Origin: Pseudomonadota bacterium | GTDB lineage: Bacteria; Pseudomonadota; Alphaproteobacteria; Rhizobiales; Hyphomicrobiaceae | Assembly (NCBI GenBank): GCA_023423275.1 | Contig: JAFAFW010000081.1 | Span: 1 to 12,258 of the forward strand | DNA length: 12,258 nt | Reading direction: 5' to 3' | Shown: piece by piece, positions 1 through 5,922 of the stretch | Layout: the number at the start of each line of letters is the position of its first letter | Numbering within the stretch: position 1 is the first letter of the stretch | Made by a program: the position numbers and the translations under genes | Notes under the pieces: generated by a model | What the model saw: the letters and a program-made list of their open reading frames with translations, nothing else | What the model was told of the DNA's origin: nothing | Databases searched by the model: none

Positions 1-512
1 CCGTCAGGCCGCACGATGATGTTGTCGGGTGCGATATCGCGATGCAGAAAATCTGCGTTGTGGATCATTTCCAGCGCATCGAGCAGCGGCGCCAGGACCT
101 GATCAATCTCCTTCTGGCGAGGCGCACGGCCAAGCGACTTCAGCCACGATTTGAGGCTCTGGCCCTCCTCGAAATGGAGCACCATGTAGCCGGTATTGTT
201 AGCGCGGAAGTAACGGTAGACACGGACAATGTTGCGATGGTCGAACCGCGCCAGCGTCTGCGCTTCGGAGATAAAGCGTTCCAGACCCCACTCATAGTCA
301 CCCGCGCAGTCCTGCGAGCGCGGCACGGCGTCGTGGCTGTCCTTGCGCGCAGCAAAATCGCCGGGAAAATATTCCTTGATGGTGACGTCGCGGGCGAGCG
401 CAACTTCCTGGGCCAGATACGTGATCCCGAAACCGCCCGCACCTAGGACGCGCTCGATTCGGTAATCTCCGACGAGCTCGGTACCAGCAGGAAGCGCCAA
501 TAGGTGCGTCAT
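1..512 (-). CDS. Ser/Thr protein kinase, N-terminal part (runs off left edge)
   Basis: Reading the minus strand from an ATG at 512 gives 170 residues with no stop before the window edge, so only the N-lobe and the start of the C-lobe of a Hanks-type kinase are seen. Visible motifs are the glycine loop G24-A-G-G-F-G, the ATP lysine in V-T-I-K46-E-Y-F-P, a helix-C glutamate at about E83 (F-I-S-E-A), and the catalytic loop H157-R-D-I-A-P-D-N164. The IKEYFP context is typical of a large group of bacterial kinases that often sit with FHA and PP2C genes. The lysine usually two residues after the catalytic Asp is alanine here (A161). The Shine-Dalgarno match before this ATG is weak, so the start is moderately certain. 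It is divergent from the FHA-FHA-PP2C genes and presumably phosphorylates members of that set. The DFG motif and any C-terminal or membrane domain lie outside the window. Confidence 0.93.
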   Translation of the reverse strand, partial: MTHLLALPAGTELVGDYRIERVLGAGGFGITYLAQEVALARDVTIKEYFPGDFAARKDSHDAVPRSQDCAGDYEWGLERFISEAQTLARFDHRNIVRVYRYFRANNTGYMVLHFEEGQSLKSWLKSLGRAPRQKEIDQVLAPLLDALEMIHNADFLHRDIAPDNIIVRPD

Positions 513-742
513 GCGTCTCGCTTGCGCCCAGGCGGTCGCTCATGCCTCGCAGCAAGCCGCCCCGTCCCCGGCTACGAAGCACATGCGTCGTGCCCGGACA
601 AGGTGTCACGAATATGACCCGATTTTGCACGGCTTCGCCGCAGTTCGTCATAATCCGGCGATACAGGACGGATCACACGAGCCGTTCGTCATGCTTCTGC
701 CCTCATACGTCAGCAATTTGCGCTCATGAATGGAGATTCGCG
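513..742. promoter_or_regulatory. Divergent kinase / FHA intergenic region
   Basis: This 230-base gap separates the minus-strand kinase from the plus-strand FHA genes and must hold both promoters. It contains a 9-bp direct repeat, GTTCGTCAT, at 643-651 and 684-692. A fair sigma-70-like plus-strand promoter is TTGCAC at 625-630, an 18-base spacer, then CATAAT at 649-654. A short inverted repeat (TCGCCG 635-640, CGGCGA 656-661) overlaps it. No convincing minus-strand promoter was found for the kinase. Short reading frames here lack ribosome sites and are taken as chance. Confidence 0.4.
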
Positions 743-1369
743 ATGCGCCGAAGCAGGCTCGTCACGGCGCTTGTGCCGATCGCCCTGACGGGGCTGCTGA
801 TCCCGGTCCATGTCCTGGCGGCCACATCTGCCACCGAGACCGGGCTTGGAATCGAGACGGGAAAGTTCGCCGACGCGCTCTTGACGGCCTTCGTCGCGTG
901 GGTGCGGCGCGGATACGCCGAAATTCCGGCAGTGATGATAGGTCTCAGCGCCTTGATCGTGTTGCCGGTTCTCGCTGTCCTGGGTTTGCTGCTGCGTCGC
1001 GGCCTCACGCCGCTGCCGCGCATCAGGCCCGAAGCGGATGTCGCGGAGCCGGCGCCGCCTCGGCAAGCGTGGATCGAAGTCGAAGGCCAGGAAGACTCCC
1101 GGCAGCGCATCGCCGGCGGCATGCTGCGGATCGGCAGACAGGATGACAACGATCTATGCATCGACGACAGCACCGTGCACCGCTATCACGCTCTGGTGTA
1201 TCGTTCCGCCGATGCTGAGTTCGTGATCATGGATCTCGGTGGCCAGGACGGAAACGGGATCAAGGTCAACGACGTCCTGGTGGCGCAGGCGCCGTTGAAG
1301 CCCGGGGACCGTCTGTTGCTCGGTCAAGTGCCGCTGCGCTTTGGCGCTGCGGATAGTGACAGATTGTAG
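743..1369 (+). CDS. Membrane-anchored FHA-domain protein
   Basis: The product has 208 residues. The start at 743 is chosen because GGAG at 732-735 lies 7 bases upstream and the protein then begins with a normal signal peptide (about residues 1-26, ending V-L-A-A). A second hydrophobic helix spans about 62-84 and is followed by R-R-G, which suggests a short periplasmic segment (about 27-60) and a cytoplasmic C-terminus. Residues 110-205 form an FHA domain: I-G131-R132 in strand 3, H146-R-Y-H149 where the usual Ser-x-x-His lies, and N171-G172 followed by V-N-D. The pThr-contact serine is thus histidine, which is common in bacterial FHA proteins. It is the first of three co-oriented genes (FHA, FHA, PP2C) opposite a kinase, so it probably docks phosphorylated kinase or substrate at the membrane. 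The first helix might stay uncleaved as an anchor. The family is secure, the binding partner is inferred. Confidence 0.88.
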   Translation: MRRSRLVTALVPIALTGLLIPVHVLAATSATETGLGIETGKFADALLTAFVAWVRRGYAEIPAVMIGLSALIVLPVLAVLGLLLRRGLTPLPRIRPEADVAEPAPPRQAWIEVEGQEDSRQRIAGGMLRIGRQDDNDLCIDDSTVHRYHALVYRSADAEFVIMDLGGQDGNGIKVNDVLVAQAPLKPGDRLLLGQVPLRFGAADSDRL

Positions 1370-1442
1370 TGGCGATTGCCGCAGACGGCCCTAATCTGTC
1401 CGGCGGCGGATGCGGGGTACTCGGAAGTGGGAGGGTTTCATC

Positions 1443-2243
1443 ATGTCTGAGGATCACAACAGGAATGCTGCGGGCCGCACGCCCGGCAGATTTCTTGGCT
1501 CGTTGCGTGAGGCGCTTGCCGCCGCGGGAAAAGACGACACGATCCGCCAGCCCGGAGCGCCCGAAGCACCTAAGGCAGAACCACCTGCGCCTGCCGCAGC
1601 CGCGACCGATCCCATGCCGGAAACAGGCGACGTGACGAAAATCGTGCGTCCGGCTCAAGCGGCTCCGACGCCGACCGCCGCAGAGGCCGCCCGTGCGGCA
1701 CGGGGCGGAACGCCGAACGTTCCGCCGGTCGATCGCCACGTCGAATTCGACGCGCCTCCGACCACCCATGTCGTAAAGGCCGCGCCGCCGCCAGCACCAC
1801 CTCCGCCCGAGGAGGAACCGGAAGCGCGCACACAGCTCGTTCGCGGCCGTCAGCCCGTGAAGCGTGGCAAGTTTCATCAAGACCCGGTGGTCGGCTGGCT
1901 CGTCGTTGTCGGCGGCGCCGGGCTAGGCGCGTTCCGGGCCATCTACGAGGGCAACAACACGATTGGCCGGAGTTCCACCCAGCGCATTCCGATCGACTTC
2001 GGTGATGATGCCATCTCCTCCGAGGAGCAAGCCTTTGTTCGCTACGATTCGGCGGACCGGTCCTTCCTGTTCGTGCCCAATCTCGCTAAAACCAACGTGG
2101 TCTCGGTCAACGACAAGCGCCCGACCGCGGCTGTGCCGCTTGCGGCCATGGACGTCATCACCATGGGCCGGACCCAGCTCGTCTTCGTCCCGTTCTGTGG
2201 CTCCGAATTCGACTGGTCTGAGCTCCCGGACATCAAAGACTGA
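1443..2243 (+). CDS. FHA-like protein with disordered linker
   Basis: The product has 266 residues and starts at 1443 behind a strong GGGAGGG (1429-1435) with a 7-base spacer. Residues 1-145 are rich in Pro, Ala and Glu and probably disordered. They contain three similar motifs: T65-K-I-V-R, T108-H-V-V-K and T130-Q-L-V-R. Residues 148-251 form a divergent FHA fold, starting V-V-G-W-L-V-V-V, with I-G175-R176 retained. The pThr site reads S193-E-E-Q196 instead of S-R-x-H, and N218-V219 replaces the usual N-G. A C-terminal F-C-G-S-E-F-D-W-S tail follows. No signal peptide or membrane helix is present, so it is cytoplasmic. It sits 73 bases after the first FHA gene, and its stop overlaps the phosphatase start. 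Domain layout suggests a scaffold or a phosphorylated substrate rather than a classical phosphothreonine reader. That role is inferred. Confidence 0.87.
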   Translation: MSEDHNRNAAGRTPGRFLGSLREALAAAGKDDTIRQPGAPEAPKAEPPAPAAAATDPMPETGDVTKIVRPAQAAPTPTAAEAARAARGGTPNVPPVDRHVEFDAPPTTHVVKAAPPPAPPPPEEEPEARTQLVRGRQPVKRGKFHQDPVVGWLVVVGGAGLGAFRAIYEGNNTIGRSSTQRIPIDFGDDAISSEEQAFVRYDSADRSFLFVPNLAKTNVVSVNDKRPTAAVPLAAMDVITMGRTQLVFVPFCGSEFDWSELPDIKD

Positions 2244-2245
2244 TG
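2241..2245 (+). promoter_or_regulatory. Stop-start overlap TGATG (translational coupling)
   Basis: The FHA-like gene stops with TGA at 2241-2243 and the phosphatase begins with ATG at 2243-2245. There is no separate strong Shine-Dalgarno sequence just upstream, so ribosomes finishing the FHA gene probably reinitiate on the phosphatase. Confidence 0.7.
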
Positions 2246-3037
2246 CTTCTGTACCAGTCGGCCTGGCGCGCCACACAAGGCGCGCGACGCAATCAAGAGG
2301 ACGCGGCGGTGATCTGGCCGCTCGCACCGGCTGCGGCCGGGGTGAGCGATCCCGACCGGCTTGTCGCAGCCCTCGCCGACGGTATGGGAGGTCATGCGGG
2401 AGGCGCGATCGCCAGCCGCATCGTCTGCGAATCCTTCCTGGCGAACGTGACCCAGTCCGAGGGCTCCAATCGCGACCGGCTGCGTTCCGGCCTGGATGCA
2501 GCGAATACCGCCGTGGCCGCCGAAGTCGTGGACAGACCGACGCTGGCGGGAATGGGCTCGACTCTGGTTGGCGTTCTTTTCGGTCTCAACGGGCTGGAAT
2601 GGGTCAGTGTCGGTGACAGCCCTCTGTTTCTCTATCGCGGCGGCGAGATTGCCCTGCTCAACGAGGACCACTCGCTCGCTCCGGCCCTGGACCAGATGGC
2701 CGCCGAGGGCCGTCTGACATTCGAACAGGCCCGCAATGATCCGCGCCGTCATCTTCTGCGCTCGGCGATCACGGGGGAAGAACTCGATCTCGTCGACCTG
2801 TCACACAGGCCGCTGGAACTTGCCGTGGGTGACTACATCGTCGTGGCGAGCGATGGCATTCACACGCTGGAAACGGATGAGATCGCCCGCGTGGTCAACG
2901 CGTATCACAACGACGGCTGCGAAGCTGTCGCCGACGCTCTGATCCGCGCCGTGGAACAGATGCGGGATCCGCAACAGGACAACACGACCGTCGTCGTTGT
3001 TCGCCCTCTCCAAGGCGATGCAGCCGAACCCGCATGA
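2243..3037 (+). CDS. PP2C-type Ser/Thr protein phosphatase
   Basis: A 264-residue single-domain PPM/PP2C phosphatase, the usual length for a stand-alone bacterial enzyme. Metal-site motifs are visible in order: R16-N-Q-E-D20, A45-D46-G-M-G-G-H-A-G-G, M104-G-S-T, V-G124-D-S with strand residues L-F-L-Y-R, L-N-E-D-H-S, A-S203-D-G205, and Q-D246-N247-T-T-V-V-V-V at the C-terminus. These acidic residues bind the Mn/Mg pair that activates water to hydrolyse phosphoserine and phosphothreonine. There is no membrane segment. Its ATG at 2243 shares a base with the stop of the upstream FHA gene (TGATG), implying translational coupling and fixed stoichiometry. It most likely reverses the neighbouring kinase, as PppA does to PpkA in type VI secretion clusters, but no secretion genes are in view. 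The next gene is convergent, 36 bases away. Confidence 0.95.
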   Translation: MLLYQSAWRATQGARRNQEDAAVIWPLAPAAAGVSDPDRLVAALADGMGGHAGGAIASRIVCESFLANVTQSEGSNRDRLRSGLDAANTAVAAEVVDRPTLAGMGSTLVGVLFGLNGLEWVSVGDSPLFLYRGGEIALLNEDHSLAPALDQMAAEGRLTFEQARNDPRRHLLRSAITGEELDLVDLSHRPLELAVGDYIVVASDGIHTLETDEIARVVNAYHNDGCEAVADALIRAVEQMRDPQQDNTTVVVVRPLQGDAAEPA

Positions 3038-3073
3038 GGCCGGCCACAACGAGCGCCGTCAGATACCACGCGC

Positions 3074-3769
3074 CTAGTGATCGTGCAGCAGCGCGCGACG
3101 TGCCGCCGACACTCCAGCCCGCCCAGCGACGGCCGCCGCCGCCGCGCCCAGCAGCAGAGCAATGAAGCTGGCAATCGCGGCACCGGAAATTGCCGATTGC
3201 GTCTGTTGCGGCAGACCCGGCGTGGTGCTCGGCGCGGTCGTGGTTGTGCCCGACGGTGCAGGCGCACCACCCGCCCCGGTCTGCTGCTGCATGTGCTGAC
3301 CGTACATGGCCTGCAACTGCGCCTTGTCCTGCATGCCGATCGCTCCACCCAGAGCCGTCGCGAGCAGGAAGGCGATCACCAGCGTCGTGCCGGCCCAGGA
3401 CAGCAGGCCGTGGATCATGCCGTCATCACGGTCGGCTGAACCGAGCGTCCTTCCGGCGACCCAGCCGCCGATCGCTGCGGCGATGATACCCGCAATCGCC
3501 CACCATGCCGCGAATCCGGCGCCGAACCATTCGGCGGAGGTGCCCGTGGGCGCGCCGGCAATGCCGACGCCGACACCGAGTAGATTGAGCACGATATGGG
3601 TGGCGAGCGCCACGATGATACCAGCGAGAATTGCGCCCCATGACAAGCGCCATCCGGCAGGCGCCATCATCAGGTCAGAGTCGCGATCAACGGTCTGCGA
3701 TGACGGAGTGTGCGCTGTCCGCGTCGATTGCGGCGTGCGCATCGTCCGGTCGTCTTCGTGAATAGTCAT
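3074..3769 (-). CDS. Four-helix membrane protein, often labelled PhnA-like
   Basis: The product has 231 residues. The start at 3769 is preferred over an upstream in-frame ATG because GGAGG ends 6 bases before it. Residues 1-38 are polar and Thr/Asp-rich, followed by hydrophobic helices at about 44-66, 85-106, 120-143 and 195-217. The segment between helices 3 and 4 is Gln-, Thr- and Pro-rich (about 146-192, with a run of four threonines). The pattern W-R-L-S-W-G-A-I-L-A-G-I followed by G-I-I-A-A-A-I-G-G-W-V-A-G-R resembles proteins annotated PhnA-like in alphaproteobacteria. That label does not establish any role in phosphonate metabolism. Function is unknown. An EcfG-type promoter lies just upstream, so it is probably a general stress response membrane protein. 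It is monocistronic and convergent with the phosphatase. Confidence 0.82.
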   Translation of the reverse strand: MTIHEDDRTMRTPQSTRTAHTPSSQTVDRDSDLMMAPAGWRLSWGAILAGIIVALATHIVLNLLGVGVGIAGAPTGTSAEWFGAGFAAWWAIAGIIAAAIGGWVAGRTLGSADRDDGMIHGLLSWAGTTLVIAFLLATALGGAIGMQDKAQLQAMYGQHMQQQTGAGGAPAPSGTTTTAPSTTPGLPQQTQSAISGAAIASFIALLLGAAAAAVAGRAGVSAARRALLHDH

Positions 3770-3797
3770 GGCCAACCTCCGAAGGTCCTGCGGCTGA

Positions 3798-3822
3798 AAC
3801 GTCCGGCTTAAAACCGCGTTCC
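3798..3822 (-). promoter_or_regulatory. EcfG-type general stress promoter
   Basis: On the minus strand, GGAAC (3822-3818) is followed by exactly 16 bases and then CGTT (3801-3798). This matches the alphaproteobacterial EcfG consensus GGAAC-N16/17-CGTT. Transcription would begin near 3790, giving a leader of about 20 bases that carries the GGAGG site of the membrane protein starting at 3769. A second GGAAC (3833-3829) lies 11 bases further upstream but has no CGTT at the right distance. Confidence 0.68.
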
Positions 3823-3914
3823 AATCCGGTTCCCTCATCGGCCGACGGATTACATCGGAAATTCAAAAGGATGCGAGCGATTGCCTGCATTGAAGCACGC
3901 GCGTATCGCGCTGT

Positions 3915-5225
3915 TCAGTTCAACAATCGCACCAGGGTCAGCGCCAGCGCCGGGCAAGCCATCACCAGCACCAGGCGCACGATATCGATGGCGATAAACG
4001 GCAGCACGCGTCGATAAATCGCCAGAGCCGGAATATCCTTGGAAATGGTGCTGACGACAAACACGTTGAGACCGATCGGTGGCGCAATGAGACCGATGCC
4101 GACCACGATCAGCACCAGGATGCCGAACCAGATCGCCACTTCGTCCGGGGGCAGGCCGAAGTCCAGCGCAGATACGACCGGGAAGAACACCGGCAATGTG
4201 AGCAGGATCATGGCGAGTTCATCCATGACCGCGCCAAGCAGGATGTAGAGGGCCAGCAGCATTCCCAGGACGGCAAATGGAGAAAAACCGCTCTCCGCGA
4301 TGGCTTGCGCCGCATTGGCCGGCAACTGGGAAAGCGCGAGAAATCCGTTGAAGACCTCCGCACCCAGCAGGATCAGGAAGATCATTGCGGTCGTCTCCGC
4401 CGTCTGCAGCAGGCTTGTCCTGATGCCGGCAGCGTTCAGCGTGCCTCGCAGCACACCGATGACGAGCATGGCGACGGCACCGACGGAGGCGCCCTCGGTC
4501 GGAGTGAAAATACCCCCGTAAATGCCGCCAACGACCACAACCGCCACCACGAGCGCGGGCCATACCGCAAGCCAGGAACCGGCTTCGCTTTCGACCGAAA
4601 CCGGGGGCGCGAGTTCCGGATTACGGCTCACGATGCGGCCGATCACGATGCAATAGAACACGGCGGCGATCAGCGCCGGAATCAACGCGGCCTGGAACAG
4701 CTTGACGATGTTCTGCTCGGTCGCGAGCGCATAGACGATGAGAATAACGGAGGGCGGAACCAATATGCCGAGCGTTCCGCCGACGGCGATGGTGGCGCCG
4801 GCAAAGCCGGAATCATAGCCGAACCGCTTGAGTTCCGGCAGCGCGGCCCGCGAGAACGTGGCCGTCGTCGCCACCGACGAACCGCAGATCGCGCCGAACA
4901 CGGTGCACGCCCCGATCACCGCCATGGCCAATCCGCCCCGCCGCTGTCCGAAGGCGCGCCCCGCCGCGCGGAACAGATCCGTCGAAAGCCCGGATCGCTC
5001 GGCGAACGCGCCCATCAGAATGAACAGCGGGATCACGGACAACGTGTAGTTCGCGAACAGGTGGTAAGGCGTCGACTTGATGTAGCTGAGGAACGGAGAG
5101 AGCCCCACGAACGAGATATAGCCAACGCCACCCACCGTCAGCATGGCAAGCCCGATCGGCATCCGGCACGCAATGAGCAGCAACATCACGACAAAGCCGA
5201 TGATGGCCGACGTTGTGCCGCTCAC
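3915..5225 (-). CDS. dctM: TRAP transporter large permease, DctM family
   Basis: A 436-residue polytopic inner-membrane protein, of normal length for DctM, the subunit that drives solute uptake by the sodium or proton gradient. The chosen start is GTG at 5225, preceded by AGGAGG with a 5-base spacer and overlapping the dctQ stop by 4 bases (GTGA). Family segments are clear: S-V-I-P-L-F-I-L-M-G-A-F-A near residue 63, G-A-I-C-G-S-S-V-A-T-T-A-T-F near 111, G-T-L-G-I-L-V-P-P-S-V-I-L-I-V-Y-A near 150, and A-P-P-I-G-L-N-V-F-V near the C-terminus. About a dozen hydrophobic helices are visible. It is co-transcribed with dctQ and divergent from a lyase gene that probably acts on the imported compound. 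A small organic acid is the likely substrate, since most TRAP systems carry such molecules. The exact substrate cannot be read from the permease. Confidence 0.94.
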   Translation of the reverse strand: MSGTTSAIIGFVVMLLLIACRMPIGLAMLTVGGVGYISFVGLSPFLSYIKSTPYHLFANYTLSVIPLFILMGAFAERSGLSTDLFRAAGRAFGQRRGGLAMAVIGACTVFGAICGSSVATTATFSRAALPELKRFGYDSGFAGATIAVGGTLGILVPPSVILIVYALATEQNIVKLFQAALIPALIAAVFYCIVIGRIVSRNPELAPPVSVESEAGSWLAVWPALVVAVVVVGGIYGGIFTPTEGASVGAVAMLVIGVLRGTLNAAGIRTSLLQTAETTAMIFLILLGAEVFNGFLALSQLPANAAQAIAESGFSPFAVLGMLLALYILLGAVMDELAMILLTLPVFFPVVSALDFGLPPDEVAIWFGILVLIVVGIGLIAPPIGLNVFVVSTISKDIPALAIYRRVLPFIAIDIVRLVLVMACPALALTLVRLLN

Positions 5226-5734
5226 GCAATCCTCCTGAAGCGGCAAACGCCGACGATCAGCGCTGTGACGGCCAGAAATGCCGCCATCGCTGCGACCGCG
5301 GCAATACACCAGCCGATCGGTATTCCAGAGATCATCGTTGTGGTGCCGTTGGCGATCGTTTCAGACGCCCCGACCGCCAGGCGCCAGGCGAGGAATGCGG
5401 CGACGAAGGCATAGAAGAGATCCCAAAATCCTTCCAGGCAGGCCAGCCCGCGCGGCGGCAGCCAGGACGTGAATGTTTCCACGACGATGTTACCGCGTCG
5501 AAGCTGGCAGTAGGGGAAGAAGGCGAAGGCCGACAGCGCCACCGCGATCTGCACGAGTTCGAAATCGCCGGGAATGGAATCGCTCGTCGCCCAGCGCAGG
5601 CTGACGCTGATGCAAACAAGCACGCTCGCGGCCAAAACAATAAGCCCGCCTCCAAGCGCCAGCGCCTCGGCAAGCATCACAAGCGCGCGCGGTATTTCGA
5701 GAGGACGTGTCTCCGGTGGTTCCTCAATCGTCAT
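5222..5734 (-). CDS. dctQ: TRAP transporter small permease, DctQ family
   Basis: The product is 170 residues with four hydrophobic helices (roughly 20-45, 57-75, 95-118 and 132-160), as expected for the small TRAP subunit that pairs with DctM. The family signature G-D-F-E-L-V-Q-I-A-V-A-L-S-A-F-A-F-F-P-Y-C-Q-L occurs near residues 56-78, followed by R-R-G-N-I-V-V-E-T-F. The ATG at 5734 is chosen because GGGAG lies 6 bases before it. An upstream in-frame TTG at 5755 is less likely. Its TGA overlaps the dctM GTG. It is the first gene of the transporter unit, and no substrate-binding protein precedes or follows it within this window. Confidence 0.92.
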   Translation of the reverse strand: MTIEEPPETRPLEIPRALVMLAEALALGGGLIVLAASVLVCISVSLRWATSDSIPGDFELVQIAVALSAFAFFPYCQLRRGNIVVETFTSWLPPRGLACLEGFWDLFYAFVAAFLAWRLAVGASETIANGTTTMISGIPIGWCIAAVAAMAAFLAVTALIVGVCRFRRIA

Positions 5735-5776
5735 CGTCCTCTCCCTTGTCCGCAACTCCAGATCATAGCCGCCTGG

Positions 5777-5786
5777 TTGTATACGT
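5777..5786. promoter_or_regulatory. Candidate GntR-type operator in dctQ/lyase intergenic region
   Basis: The near-palindrome TTGTATACGT has a GTATAC core and resembles FadR-subfamily GntR operators built on GT-N(2-3)-AC. It lies 43 bases before the dctQ start, just downstream of a possible minus-strand promoter (TTGCCC 5838-5833, 16-base spacer, CTTAAT 5816-5811), where a repressor could block the transporter genes. No GntR gene is visible here, so this rests on motif shape and position only. Confidence 0.35.
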
Positions 5787-5922
5787 CCGCTGCGAGCCGC
5801 CGGGTCGGAGATTAAGTCGAAGCGTTCCTGGCGGGCAACCGGTGTTCGCTTGCGCGGCTTGCCTTTAGAACCGGAGTAGTGGTCCTGTTGACACGAGCAA
5901 TCTCAAGAGAAGGCCAACGCCC

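Noticed and set aside
542..742. An upstream start for the first FHA protein adding 67 residues
   Set aside because: The extension is Cys-, Arg- and Pro-rich and would bury the signal peptide. The ATG at 743 has a GGAG site at ideal spacing.
1266..1880. A 204-codon minus-strand frame over the two FHA genes
   Set aside because: Its Arg- and Gly-rich translation is the shadow of the Pro/Ala-rich linker; the plus-strand genes have strong ribosome sites and domains.
2042..2752. A 236-codon minus-strand frame across the FHA and PP2C genes
   Set aside because: It is the complement of well-conserved PP2C and FHA coding sequence, with no ribosome site or domain.
1..3037. Type VI secretion locus
   Set aside because: Only the kinase, FHA and phosphatase types are shared. 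No sheath, Hcp, VgrG, ClpV or membrane-complex gene is visible.
4305..5414. A 369-codon open frame on the plus strand antisense to dctM and dctQ
   Set aside because: It lies opposite two clear membrane protein genes, its translation is charged and low in complexity with no recognisable domain, and long antisense frames are expected in GC-rich DNA.
5888..5893. A perfect TTGACA hexamer upstream of the lyase
   Set aside because: No -10-like hexamer occurs 16-18 bases downstream, and the start of transcription would fall on the start codon itself.
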